Source of the DNA: Papilionanthe hookeriana x Papilionanthe teres
Taxonomy: Eukaryota; Streptophyta; Magnoliopsida; Asparagales; Orchidaceae
NCBI GenBank assembly: GCA_022702705.1
Contig: CM040425.1
Location: 9,440,001 to 9,504,000, forward strand
Length of the DNA stretch: 64,000 bases
Reading direction: 5' to 3'
Shown here: positions 12,160 through 21,396 of the stretch, in pieces
Position numbering within the stretch: position 1 is the first letter of the stretch
How the letters are laid out: each line of letters opens with the position of its first letter
The notes under the pieces: model-generated
What the model was told of the DNA's origin: nothing
The model's database searches: none
What the model saw: only the letters and a program-made list of their open reading frames with translations
Position numbers and translations under genes: made by a program

Positions 12160-13420
12160 TTGGCGTCGGCCGCTAATAGAATACCCGCAAACAGTGGAAA
12201 TTACTGTGAGGATAAGTCATTAGCACATCAAATCAAGAAAAGAGCTCCGTCTTACGCATTAATAAACAATACATTATACGAAGGTCTTTTGATCGATGTA
12301 GTTAAGATGCCCGAGCGGGTTCGAGGCTCGTGAAATTGTCAAAGAAGTGCATTCGGACTTTGTGGCGCTCATCGACCGAGTCCGAAAATGAAAATGAAAA
12401 TTAAAAGACTAGGGTATTACGGGCCCTCGATGATGACCGATCGCATGAAGATCGCCAAAAGTTGTCACCGGTGCCAAGTGCACGAAGTGGTTCTACACCA
12501 ACCTCCAAATGTGCTACATCCGACAATTGCATCGTGGCCATTTGAGTGTTGGGGCACGGATATAGTGGGTCCGATAGAACCGCCTTCATCAAGAGGACAT
12601 CGCTTCATCCTTGCAGCTATAGACTACTTTTCTAAATGGGCAGAAGCAGTTCCACTCAGAGAAGTAAAAGCACACCACGTGCTACAATTTTTCAAAAATC
12701 AAGTCATCTACCGTTTCAAACTACCGCGCAGAGTTATTTCAGATAATGGGTCCGCATTCAGAAGTACAAAAATCAATAATTTTGTCAGGAGATATGGAAT
12801 CGACTGGCGATACTCAACAATCTATTACCCAAGAGAAAACGGCTTGGCCGAGGCTTTTAATAAAACTCTCGTTCAAATTTTAAAGAAAACTTTGAATGAC
12901 AACAAGAGAAATTGGCACGAGAAGTTGTTAGAAGCCTTATGGGCCTACAAGGACAACCTTCGTGACTCCTACTCGACCTACACCTTACACATTAGTGTAC
13001 GGGTCCGAGGCAGAGTGTTACCATTGGAAGTCCAGCCTTCCATCACTCGAGATTGCAGCTTGCAAATAAAATTACTATAGAAGAAAATGCCAGATTACGA
13101 CCGGAAGAACTAGAAAACCCGGAAGGAAAAAGACTTGCAAGTGCAACAAAATTTGAACTCGTACCAAGCTAAGATGATCCGGACCCATGATAAATCGGGT
13201 CCGCCCAAGAACTTTCAAAGTTGGTGACATAGTTCTTGTTCTCAGAAGACCTATTCTTGCACATCGCAAGATAGGTGGCAAATTTGAACCAACTTGGGAA
13301 GGGCCGTTTGTAGTTGAGGCAGTCTACTCAGGAGGCTCCTACCAACTTGTGAATTGCCAAGGAGAACGACAAAAGCTTCTAATCAATGGACGATATTTAA
13401 AAAAGTATTATGCGACCTGA
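12160..13420 (+). pseudogene. Integrase, Ogre-like element
   Basis: The zinc-binding N-terminus ends in C-H-R-C-Q-V-H near 12,463-12,483. The upstream part (12,160-12,390) is frameshifted. The core has W-G-T-D-I-V-G-P (D near 12,559), V-I-S-D-N-G (D near 12,743) and E-N-G-L-A-E-A-F-N-K (E near 12,850), giving the DDE triad. A frameshift near 12,995 follows the L-W-A-Y segment. The C-terminal part in another frame (13,187-13,420) has R-P-R-T-F-K-V-G-D and the P-T-W-E-G-P-F module typical of gypsy integrases. The stop at 13,418 looks like the real polyprotein end. Confidence 0.92.
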
Positions 13421-13720
13421 TGTTTCAAAGGGTGGCTTCTAAACACGGTTGAGACAATCACTTTGTGACTGGGTCCGAACCCAAAAACACAAAAAATAAA
13501 TAAAAAAAAATGTACTAAAAAAAATAAAATACCTGAAATCATAATAATAAAGTTTTACCCTTCCGTTCGAATCAAATCTTGTTCCTGATCTTTCTTCATC
13601 TTTTCCTACTTTCCTTAAAAATTAAAATGAGTGAATAAAAATCTTCGATGATAAATGTTTTCTTAATGTTCTTGTTCTTAGTATAGCCCCTGATCCTTTC
13701 CTTGTCTTTTGTGAAGGGAA
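13421..13720 (+). promoter_or_regulatory. Spacer between integrase and AlkB frame with acceptor-like signals
   Basis: Non-coding, A- and T-rich. The end reads ttcttgttcttag, then cctgatcctttccttgtctttt and GAAG (AG at 13,715-13,716) five bases before the ATG at 13,721. In the second copy the same place (40,083-40,115) reads as a better acceptor, ccttatcttttagcag. This is the layout expected if the downstream frame is translated from a spliced mRNA, as retroviral env is. Confidence 0.5.
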
Positions 13721-15213
13721 ATGTCGAACGGGCGGTTGGTCTTAAACTTTAGAAATGGCGTGAGTCTCGCACTCGATGAAAAAAGGGTGAAGGATGGAGA
13801 AGTGATAGAGATTGACTCGGACTTTACACCAGCTGGATTACAATACGAAGAAAATGATTGGATCCCAGTCGATCGAGAAGAACTTCACAGCCAAACAGTG
13901 ATGAAAGTGGGTGGCCCGAGCAACCAATCCAACAACAAGAAAAGAAAAACAAACGCCGCAGAAGATAAGAAAATTATGTCCATGGTTGCTACGGCAGAAG
14001 GTGGGCTTGTCAGCACCGCGCCCACAGAAATTCAAAGAGTGAGAAGAGCTACTCTCACTGCTACCCAGCGACGAAATAAGAATCGTCGTATTCGCAAGAT
14101 GTTGACCAAGTTAGCAGAAGATCAACATGGACAAACAGTGGGTACTGTTAGTGCAAATGCTCCAAGGAGACCCATTCGGCAGGAATCAGAAAGAAGAAGG
14201 CCAACTCCAAAAAGGTTGGAACAGATGAAAGAAATACCAGAAAGAAGAAAGCCAACTACAAAAAGGTTGGAACAGATGAAAGAAATACCAGGAAGAACAA
14301 AAATGGAGTCGGTGCCTCAACGCCGAGCAGATGTACCAGACCCGGAGAGTCTTGTTGCGAAAGCAACCCCGGAGGATGTCCCTACGGAGACTATCCCCGA
14401 GGAGCCGAGACATGTAGGAGAACGTGCTGGGGTTGAACCATACATCCCACAGTACGTTACTAGACACCGAGGACTTCAGATAATTCCAGAATATGAGCTG
14501 GAGAAAATGCAGCTAGTTGAAAAGAGGACCTTTAAATACTTCGAAAGGATTGGAGGCAGAAGAATCAACATCCTGAAGGGCCTCGAGCTACATACAGACG
14601 TATTCTCAGAATATGAACAACAAGTGATTGTGGATTGCATTCTAGAACTTCAGAAGATGGGTCGAGCAGGCCGTCTGAGAGAAAAGACTTATTCAGAACC
14701 CCGGAAGTGGATGCCGGGGAAAGGAAGAGTCACAATACAATGCGGATGTTGCTACAACTTCGCAGAAGACAGAAAAGGGAATCCACCAGGAATACTCCGT
14801 CACGGTGAGGTGGATCCCATGCCAAGAATAATTAAAAGAATGGTGAAAAGAATGATAACGTGGAGGGTACTGCCAGCAGACTGTATACCCAACAGTTGCA
14901 TCATCAACATCTATAGAAGGGAGACTGCATATCTCCACACATAGACCACCACGACTTTGTCAGACCTTTCTGCACAGTTTCGTTCATCAACCAATGCAAT
15001 ATCATGTTCGGATCTGACCTCTGGATAGCAGGCTCGGGCAAGTTCCGAGGGCCAGTGGAGATACCACTTCCGGTAGGTTTCGTCATGATACTACAAGGAA
15101 ATGGAGCGGATATCGCAAAACATTGCATACCAAGAGTACCAGTGGAGCGGATCTCTGTCACCTTTAGAAGAATGGACGCCAGAAAGGCACCATACCATTT
15201 CCAACCATCGTAA
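13721..15213 (+). pseudogene. Extra 3' frame: ORF1-like N-terminus fused to an AlkB/ALKBH9-type 2OG-Fe(II) dioxygenase (one frameshift)
   Basis: The frame is open from the ATG at 13,721 for over 400 codons. A one-base loss near 14,918 moves it to the next frame, which runs to 15,213. Residues 1-110 are ORF1-like, with a basic L-T-A-T-Q-R-R-N-K block near 14,052; then come two repeats of R-R-x-P-T-x-K-R-L-E-Q-M-K-E-I-P. From about 14,440 the AlkB domain begins: G-L-E-L-H-T-D-V-F-S, R-x-W-M-P-G-K-G-R-V-T-I-Q, C-I-P-N-S-C-I-I-N-I. Fe ligands are H (14,938) and D (14,944) in P-H-I-D-H-H-D and distal H (15,121). R-I-S-V-T-F-R (15,148-15,168) is the R-x5-R 2-oxoglutarate motif. These spellings are closest to plant ALKBH9/10, which remove m6A from RNA. 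Activity on element RNA is inference. A host gene is unlikely because the same frame sits between integrase and PPT in copy 2. Confidence 0.9.
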
Positions 15214-15269
15214 TTAGAGAGTCTCCGCCATACGAGTCTGTGCGTTACATGGGAGATATCACACCTCCA

Positions 15270-15517
15270 AAGCACACCCATGCGGTATTCTTGCCAAGGG
15301 TGGCTTGGAAGGTGATGTTATTGACCATGTACCTTACTATTCAGACATGGATTTAGCAGATACTTTTGGATGGATCAACGAGAATCATACATATTCCGTT
15401 TTGAGTCATGGATTGTATGAAGAATATTTCAGATCGAGTTGTATGATGTATCTTCAACAAGATTGGAATGAAAGTGACCATGTTACATTTTGCCTTCACC
15501 TCTTCTATGCAAATTGA
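15270..15517 (+). other. Short reading frame after the AlkB frame, uncertain
   Basis: From about 15,270 a frame of some 80 codons runs to a TGA at 15,515, with L-E-G-D-V-I-D-H-V-P-Y-Y-S-D-M-D. The DNA aligns with 41,620-41,880 of the second copy, where stops break it. It may be the remnant of a further exon or C-terminal extension, or only conserved 3' UTR. I recognise no domain. Confidence 0.3.
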
Positions 15518-15755
15518 CTGGGAAACGCCATTAAAGTTAAATGAAATTCGAACAAAGAACAAAAAAAAGAGGAAAATAGATAAGAACTCTCTTTCATAAA
15601 AATCTAAACATTAAAAAGAATTTTTCAAATCCACATGAACTTTTATAAACATTCTCTGCACTTTACAATATGTTTTCATAATCTCGGCATTCATAAATCT
15701 CAACAATATGTTCAATCTCTCCACTTTACAATATGTTTTCATAATCTCTGCATTC
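15518..15755. other. Non-coding 3' UTR start, copy 1
   Basis: AT-rich sequence with A runs and a small imperfect duplication containing tttacaatatgttttcataatctc (about 15,660-15,690 and 15,722-15,752, quoted here only as a landmark of under 25 bases). No gene or regulatory signal was identified. Confidence 0.5.
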
Positions 15756-16290
15756 ACAAATCTCAGCAATCGGGATAGGCTTCCGCCCTACTCCCATCTC
15801 AGCAATCTCAGCATTCGAGATAGGCTTCCACCCTACTCCCACCTCAGCAATCTAAGCAATCGGGAAAGGCTTCCGCCCTACTCCCATCTCAGTAATCTCA
15901 GCATTCGGGATAGGCTTCCCCCCTACTCCCATCTCAGCAAATCTCAGCAATCGGGATAGGCTTCCGCCCTACTCCCATCTCAGCAATCTCAGCATTCGGG
16001 ATAGGCTTCCGCCCTACTCCCATCTCAGCAATCTCAGCATTCGGGATAGGCTTCCGCCCTACTCCCATCTCAGCAAATCTCAACAATCGGGATAGGCTTC
16101 CGCCCTACTCCCATCTCAGCAAATCTCAGCAATCGGGATAGGCTTCCGCCCTACTCCCATCTCGAAGAATCTCGACAATCGGGATAGGCTTCCGCCCTAC
16201 TCCCATCTCAAGAAATCTCGCATTCGGGATAGGCTTCCGCCCTACTCCCTTCTCAGCAATTCTCAGCACTCGGGATAGGCACATTCCTAC
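15756..16290 (+). repeat. Tandem array, unit about 45 bp, about 12 copies (3' UTR of copy 1)
   Basis: The unit has the core tcgggataggcttccgccct preceded by cagcaatctcagcat or cagcaaatctcagcaa. Units are 45 or 46 bp, so reading frame is not kept and coding is unlikely. Degenerate units continue to about 16,460. Tandem arrays in this hypervariable 3' UTR position are known for Ogre/Tat elements. Confidence 0.92.
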
Positions 16291-16559
16291 TCCTTTCTAA
16301 GCAATCTCAAAATTTGATCCTCTCAGCAAGAAATTGAAATCAAAGCACTTTGCATTTCGGATAGGCTTTGTCCTATTCTTCCTCAGCATTTGGAATAGGT
16401 TCAGTCCTGCTTCCTTCTCAGCATACAAATGCATTCGGGTGGGCCTTAGCCCTACTCTTTTCTCCGCATAAAATCAAAATTGAAACTCAAATTGAAATTC
16501 AAACTCAAAATTGAAAAAACTTGAAACAAAAAATGAAACAAATCTAAGATCCAATCTCT

Positions 16560-16776
16560 TGAAATCTTGTGATCTGAAATTCACCTCCTTCTTCCCCAGC
16601 GAGAGTTCTGGAATCTTCAGTCTTGGAGATTTACCTGATACTCCCCAGCGGAAATTTCTTATACTTCATCCTAAGTTTGTTACTTGGACATCTGTTTTGG
16701 TTCTGTTGATCTCTTCGGTCAACGCCAATACGCGCGGTATTCTTGCTTAGCACACCACACCTATTGGGGGTCCATT
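16560..16776 (+). promoter_or_regulatory. Conserved block before the 3' LTR, with PPT
   Basis: This block recurs at 43,428-43,638 and 56,370-56,585 with clear nucleotide identity, although the tandem arrays just upstream are unrelated. It includes ccccagcg twice, ttacttggacatctgt, a stem gttgatc/ggtcaac with a 5-base loop, and caacgccaatacgcg. It ends in a G-rich polypurine-like tract, attgggggtcc (16,763-16,773), directly before the LTR. A role in plus-strand priming is expected for the tract. The role of the rest is unknown. Confidence 0.7.
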
Positions 16777-19120
16777 TGTTGACCTCATTTTTGATGAGGT
16801 CTTTTGTTTCTCTCTTTAGTACTTAGGATCTAGCCTTAGGCATTTCCTTTGATTAATCTTAGAGGACTAGAAATGGAACCTACCACTTAGAAATTCAAAC
16901 ACCTCTTAACTCCATGCAAACCCCACAAGCTTGATCGTAGACCCCTAATCACCTGGAGGGTTGAAATCAAAAGTGAAGGTTTAAAGGATGAGTTCCCCAT
17001 AGACTCTTTGGCCTTAGGACCACCTTGGGTAGCTTGGTCCGGGTGAAGGTTGACTTAGACACTCACTACACTCATACTCTACACTCTCACACACACAATC
17101 CAAATCCTAAAACCACACCCATACCCAACTTGACTCCTTGACTCATTTAGGTAATTCATACCCCTAAGCCCCTCGCTAAGAGGGTTAGGAACAACATGGT
17201 GAATGCCTCAAATGAGTCCTCTCATAGCTTATATAGGATTAATATGGCTTCATGGCTCAATCAAAGTGATTCCATTTCACTCATATTTGATCAATCTTCT
17301 CTTTTCCAAAATTTCAATTTTTGACCCCGAGGACCCTATACCTATCAAACCAACCAAAAGCCCTTAAAATTGCCCAATCCTCCACATTTTCCAAATCACC
17401 CAAAATTCCCCAAAATTAACCTTGAACATTTCCTCACCACTCAAATTGATCATCCATAGCCAAATATACCAAAAATTCCAAAAGTACCCCCCAATACTCT
17501 CCAAATACCCAAAATGCCCCTCTTAGCCAAAAAATCCAAAAATTCAGAAAATTCCTAGAAAATTCCAAAAAATCCCAAATATTCCCAATTTGATTTTGTT
17601 CAACTACACCATTGGCTGATTTTGTCAATTTAACCAACTTTTTCCAAAACCCCCAATTTAGCCCATTCTTAACCCAAGTGAACCCAATGTCAAACCAAAC
17701 CTACCCAATTGACCCCAATTTTGGTCCAATTCAATTCTAAACTTTAATTAAATATCCACAATATCAATCTAGACCTAATCCAAGTCCAATTTGATTGACA
17801 TTTGGGTCCAATTTGGACCCTTGACCCAAACTTAGCCCAAACCAAACCAATTCAACTCCAATTAACCCCAAACCTTTTCTAAAACTTCCCTAACATCCCC
17901 ATAAACAAAACACTAACATTATTTTCCCAAAATATGGACCCAAACCCCACTCAAATTCAACCAAAAACCAAAAGGGCCAATTTTGACCTAAACCCAAACC
18001 TAACCCAAATAAGCCCAAATCCCAAAATGAAAACCCAACCAAAGTCAAAACCTCTTTGAAACACTCCCATAAATATTTCCCAACATTAATTTTACATCAA
18101 TTTCAACCCTAGCCCAACATTGGCCCAAGTTAGCCATATTTGACCTACATTGGCCCATTTACCAAATCAACTCAAATCCAACCCAATTCAAACCCAAATC
18201 ACTCCATACTCATTTCAAATCACTCATGACATATTCCTAAACCAAACCCAACAATTATTTTGCCCAAACGTCTACAAAATTCCCATCCATGAATTCATTC
18301 TTAAACCTAAAGGGGTCATCCCCTTAAGCCCTCCTAAAAGCCCACTTCCACCAAATTCAAAAGCCCAAATCAATCTAAAGCCCACATGACACTTTTCCTC
18401 ATCACACATTCAATTTAAAATCATTCCTAAAGTCCTAAATTATCAATTAAACAATTCTAAATCAAGCCTCATAACAATTCCCATCAAAATGCCAAAATTC
18501 ACAAGACCCTTTTTCATGAAGTTGACTTAACTTCTCCCAAGACAAAGATGAGCCATGAAGAAGCCATTCTCAAGCCACATGAAGCCATGAGGGCTTTGAC
18601 TTGTAAATAGTCCATTTATGGCAAGAAGAGGGGGTTCTTTCTTAAACCTCCCTTAAACCTTTTTTACCTTAAGCATGTCACACCCTAAACCATGCTTAGC
18701 CACCTCACCATGGATGGGGACTTCACTACCTCATTTCAGCTGACCCAAATGATTCTCCCTCAGCCCAAGGTCAAGCCTTGGATGGTGAACCTAGCCCAAA
18801 TGCATGAGTTGAACCAAACCAAGCCAAAATGAGCCTTCTCCCATTCCATTTAAATTAAACTCCTTTACACATGTCCATGGCCAATTGACTGCACTAAACC
18901 CCAGCCCTGACCCACCTGAACCTGAGGGTGACCCATGCCTGCCGGCCAGCCACCTGGATCGCCGGAAAACACCATGGCCAAAACCTTGGGAGGAGCCAAA
19001 GTTTGGAATTCCCACCTGCTGAGCTGCCCCATGCCCAATGGCCACCATGGCTATTCTTCCCTTGACCTAAGCAGCTGATCCCAAGCCCTAACTCCCCCTA
19101 AGAGAGCCTCCAGCCATGCC

Positions 19121-19128
19121 TATTTAAA
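19121..19128 (+). promoter_or_regulatory. LTR TATA box (copy 1)
   Basis: TATTTAAA in the context gcctatttaaacaccact. The same box and context occur at 46,020 and, inverted, at 21,389. The more diverged LTR has TATAAAA at the same place (58,656). Transcription would start about 30 bases downstream, giving a U3 of about 2.4 kb. Confidence 0.7.
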
Positions 19129-19545
19129 CACCACTACCTCTCGGCCAAATAAGGTGCTGAAACAAACCTTAAGGAAACTCTACCAAAATTGTTCCAGATT
19201 ACTCCCGACACATAGAGAACTTGATCCCCACTGAAATCCCCCTGCCATTTCCTCTATGTGAGCTCAATTTTAGAGTTGAAATCCAAGCCCAAAACCAGGA
19301 CACTTCTCCACATTGAGCCAATCCCCAAATTGATTGGTCCTACACCTTAACCAGACCAAGAGAAGCTGTTTCCCCCTAAAAGCCCCCTCTCCAGGCCAGT
19401 CATTGCTTCCAGCCTCCAAGCTTTGTGATCGGGCTTGGTCGAAATCATACCTAGACAATTCACCTGGCCAAGGGACTTCATCTGGAGCTTGCTTGGACCC
19501 AATCGAACGTGACACAACTCTCAGATCGAAGCTTCACTTCTCTGA

Positions 19546-19557
19546 GAAAAGGTATGG
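19546..19557 (+). promoter_or_regulatory. Splice donor in the LTR leader (copy 1)
   Basis: gaaaag/gtatgg, with the intron starting at 19,552, about 400 bases after the predicted start. The donor is kept in all four LTRs that cover the site (20,963 minus, 46,456, 59,082), while the downstream sequence diverges. Confidence 0.55.
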
Positions 19558-20599
19558 ACTCAGTCTTCTTCCCGAGCTTCCAGATATTCTCAATTTAGTT
19601 TGGGTCAATTTCAAAGTTTGGGTCAATTTTCTGATGCTTATGCTTTAATCCTTTGAAAACCTTATATCAAGCCTTTAAAATTCAATTTCTTACCCTAGGG
19701 ACTTAAGAAAAATATTTGGTTTGTTCCTAAATGATTAGAATTCAAAATGTGACATTTTGGTGATTTTTAATATTTTTATGATTTTTATTATTTTTAATTA
19801 TTACAATATTAAAATAATGATAAAAAACAACTTTTTTAGAAAATTATAATTTTAATTTTCCTAAGTTCGTCTGTTATCAGAGAAGCTCTAAAACTATTTT
19901 TGTGAATTTTTGAAAAGTATTTTGTGAGTTATGAATTTTTAAAGTTCAAATTTATTTAAGGGGGTTAATCAACCCATTTGGTGGATCAAACCAAGTCTAA
20001 TTGGTTTCAAATTTTTATGTGGTGTTCTCCTATCCATCAAGTACAGTGGAGAATTGTTTTTAAGTTAATTTGATGTGTGGTTAACCCTGATTAATTAAGG
20101 TTCAATTTTGGGTATTTAGGCCAATTAGGGTTGTTCCAAGTGAATGAACTCAAAACTTATTTTTCTTAGTTTCCTCTGGTCATAAGAAACATCACCAAAT
20201 TTACCTAGAATTTATTTCTTAACAAGCTAATTATTGGAATTAAAATACTCAAAACAGTAACATGAACATGGAAAATCAATAACTTCTCATAGGGATGGCC
20301 TCTGACCTTGGAAAATTCAGGGAATGTTCCCAAGTTCAGAGGCTTCAAAAGCCCTATGTTCTCATGCCATGGTGAATTGCTTATGCAAATGGAGAATTAA
20401 GACAATGCAGAGAGTAAATAAATCAGTAAAAATAAAATACTTAATGAAATTACTTGATTTCTTTTCCACAGTATTCTCCTCTGTTCATTGAGCAAGAGGG
20501 TATTTTTATTTTATTTTTAAGATTTGTCTACACAAAGTTATGAATTTTTGAAGTTCTGGTAATTAAATAAATAGAAAAATACCCTATTTTCTTACTTAT

Positions 20600-20815
20600 C
20601 CACGCGGCGCCGCGTCAACCTTAGCCTTTCAAAACGGCCACGTGGAATCTTCTGGTTCGGCGCCGCCATCCGACTCAGCACTCCAGGGGCCCGCGGTTCA
20701 TGTACCGTTGCACTGTCCGGCTCGATCCTGGCTGTCTTCTCGATACACGCGCGATCCAACGGCTCCTAGTCATCGTCTACGACTGGTGTGAAACCGTGAC
20801 CGTCGACCTTCTAAC
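20600..20815 (-). other. CpG-rich block in the inverted LTR
   Basis: A GC-rich stretch with many CG dinucleotides (cacgcggcgccgcg, acacgcgcgatcc) in otherwise AT-rich DNA. Corresponding blocks lie at 46,620-46,840 and 59,240-59,460. It lies downstream of the leader splice donor. Function unknown. Confidence 0.6.
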
Positions 20816-20959
20816 CCTAATTTCTCACTCGATTCTCAACGGATTTTCTTGTTCTTATGCTCTATAGATTCGTCTTGAACATCCATACAGTAAACATGCA
20901 TTGAAATTGACTCAAACTAAATGGAGAATCTCCAGAAGCTCGGGAGAAGGAGAGAGCTC

Positions 20960-20968
20960 ATACCTTTG
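20960..20968 (-). promoter_or_regulatory. Splice donor in the inverted LTR
   Basis: Minus-strand caaag/gtatga with the intron beginning at 20,963, homologous to the donors of the other LTR copies. Confidence 0.5.
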
Positions 20969-21388
20969 CTCAGAGAAGTGAAGCTTCAATCTGAGGGCTA
21001 TGTCACCTTCGATTGGGTCCAAGAAAGCTCCAGATGAAGTCCCTTGGCCTGGTGAATTGCCTAGGTACAAAAGTGACCACGACTCGATCACAAAGCTTGG
21101 AGGCCGGAAGCAATGGCCGGCTCGGTGAGGGGGCTTTCACTTGGGAACTTCTCCTCTTGGTCTGGTGAAGGTGTAGAGTCAATCAATTTGAGGATTGACT
21201 CACTGTGGTGAAGTGTCCTGGTTTTGGGCTTTGATTTCAACTCTAAAATTGAGCTCACATAGAGGAAATGGTAGGGGGATTTCTGTGGGGATCAAGTTCT
21301 CCAGGTGTGGGGAAGAGTCTGGAATGATTTTGGCAGAGTCTCCTTAAGGTTTTTTTCAGCACCTCTTCCATGGCCGAGAGAGGTGGGG

Positions 21389-21396
21389 TTTAAATA
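21389..21396 (-). promoter_or_regulatory. LTR TATA box, minus strand
   Basis: TTTAAATA on the plus strand, which is TATTTAAA on the minus strand, at the position homologous to 19,121. Transcription from it would run leftward, towards the plus-strand promoter at 19,121. Confidence 0.6.

Larger units (their letters stand above)
1..19650 (+). mobile_element. Ogre/Tat-like giant Ty3-gypsy element, copy 1 (5' LTR cut by window edge, 3' LTR truncated)
   Basis: Order read from the sequence: 5' LTR, primer site, ORF1, gag, protease, RT, RNase H, a second RNase H, integrase, AlkB-type frame, tandem repeats, PPT, 3' LTR. ORF1 before gag, the second RNase H, very long LTRs and the primer site identify the Tat/Ogre lineage. 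The interior is 12,228 bp (4,549-16,776). With LTRs of 7.4-8.2 kb the intact element would be roughly 27-28 kb. About 20 stops and frameshifts between ORF1 and integrase make it a relic. The 3' LTR stops near 19,650, where it meets an inverted copy. The two LTR parts visible here do not overlap, so insertion age cannot be judged from them. Confidence 0.9.
16777..19650 (+). repeat. 3' LTR of Ogre-like copy 1, truncated (first 2.87 kb)
   Basis: Starts TGTTGACC at 16,777, directly after the PPT block, and aligns with the start of the LTR at 43,639. Bases 16,781-16,801 form gacctcat/atgaggtc with a 5-base loop. The alignment runs through the TATA box and splice donor and stops near 19,650, where sequence turns into the reverse complement of a more 3' part of the LTR. 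The rest of the LTR is missing. Confidence 0.88.

Noticed and set aside
12300..12345. tRNA-like words near gagcgggttcgaggctc
   Set aside because: It contains a T-loop-like ggttcgag but no D-arm, anticodon arm or acceptor stem around it. It lies in the integrase region.
13721..15213. Host ALKBH9 gene or processed pseudogene inserted by chance
   Set aside because: The same frame, with the same ORF1-like N-terminus, lies between integrase and PPT in a second diverged copy (40,120-41,587). A chance insertion would not be in both.
15708..15959. Repeat protein with 15-residue units
   Set aside because: Array units are 45 or 46 bp, so the frame shifts along the array and stops appear.
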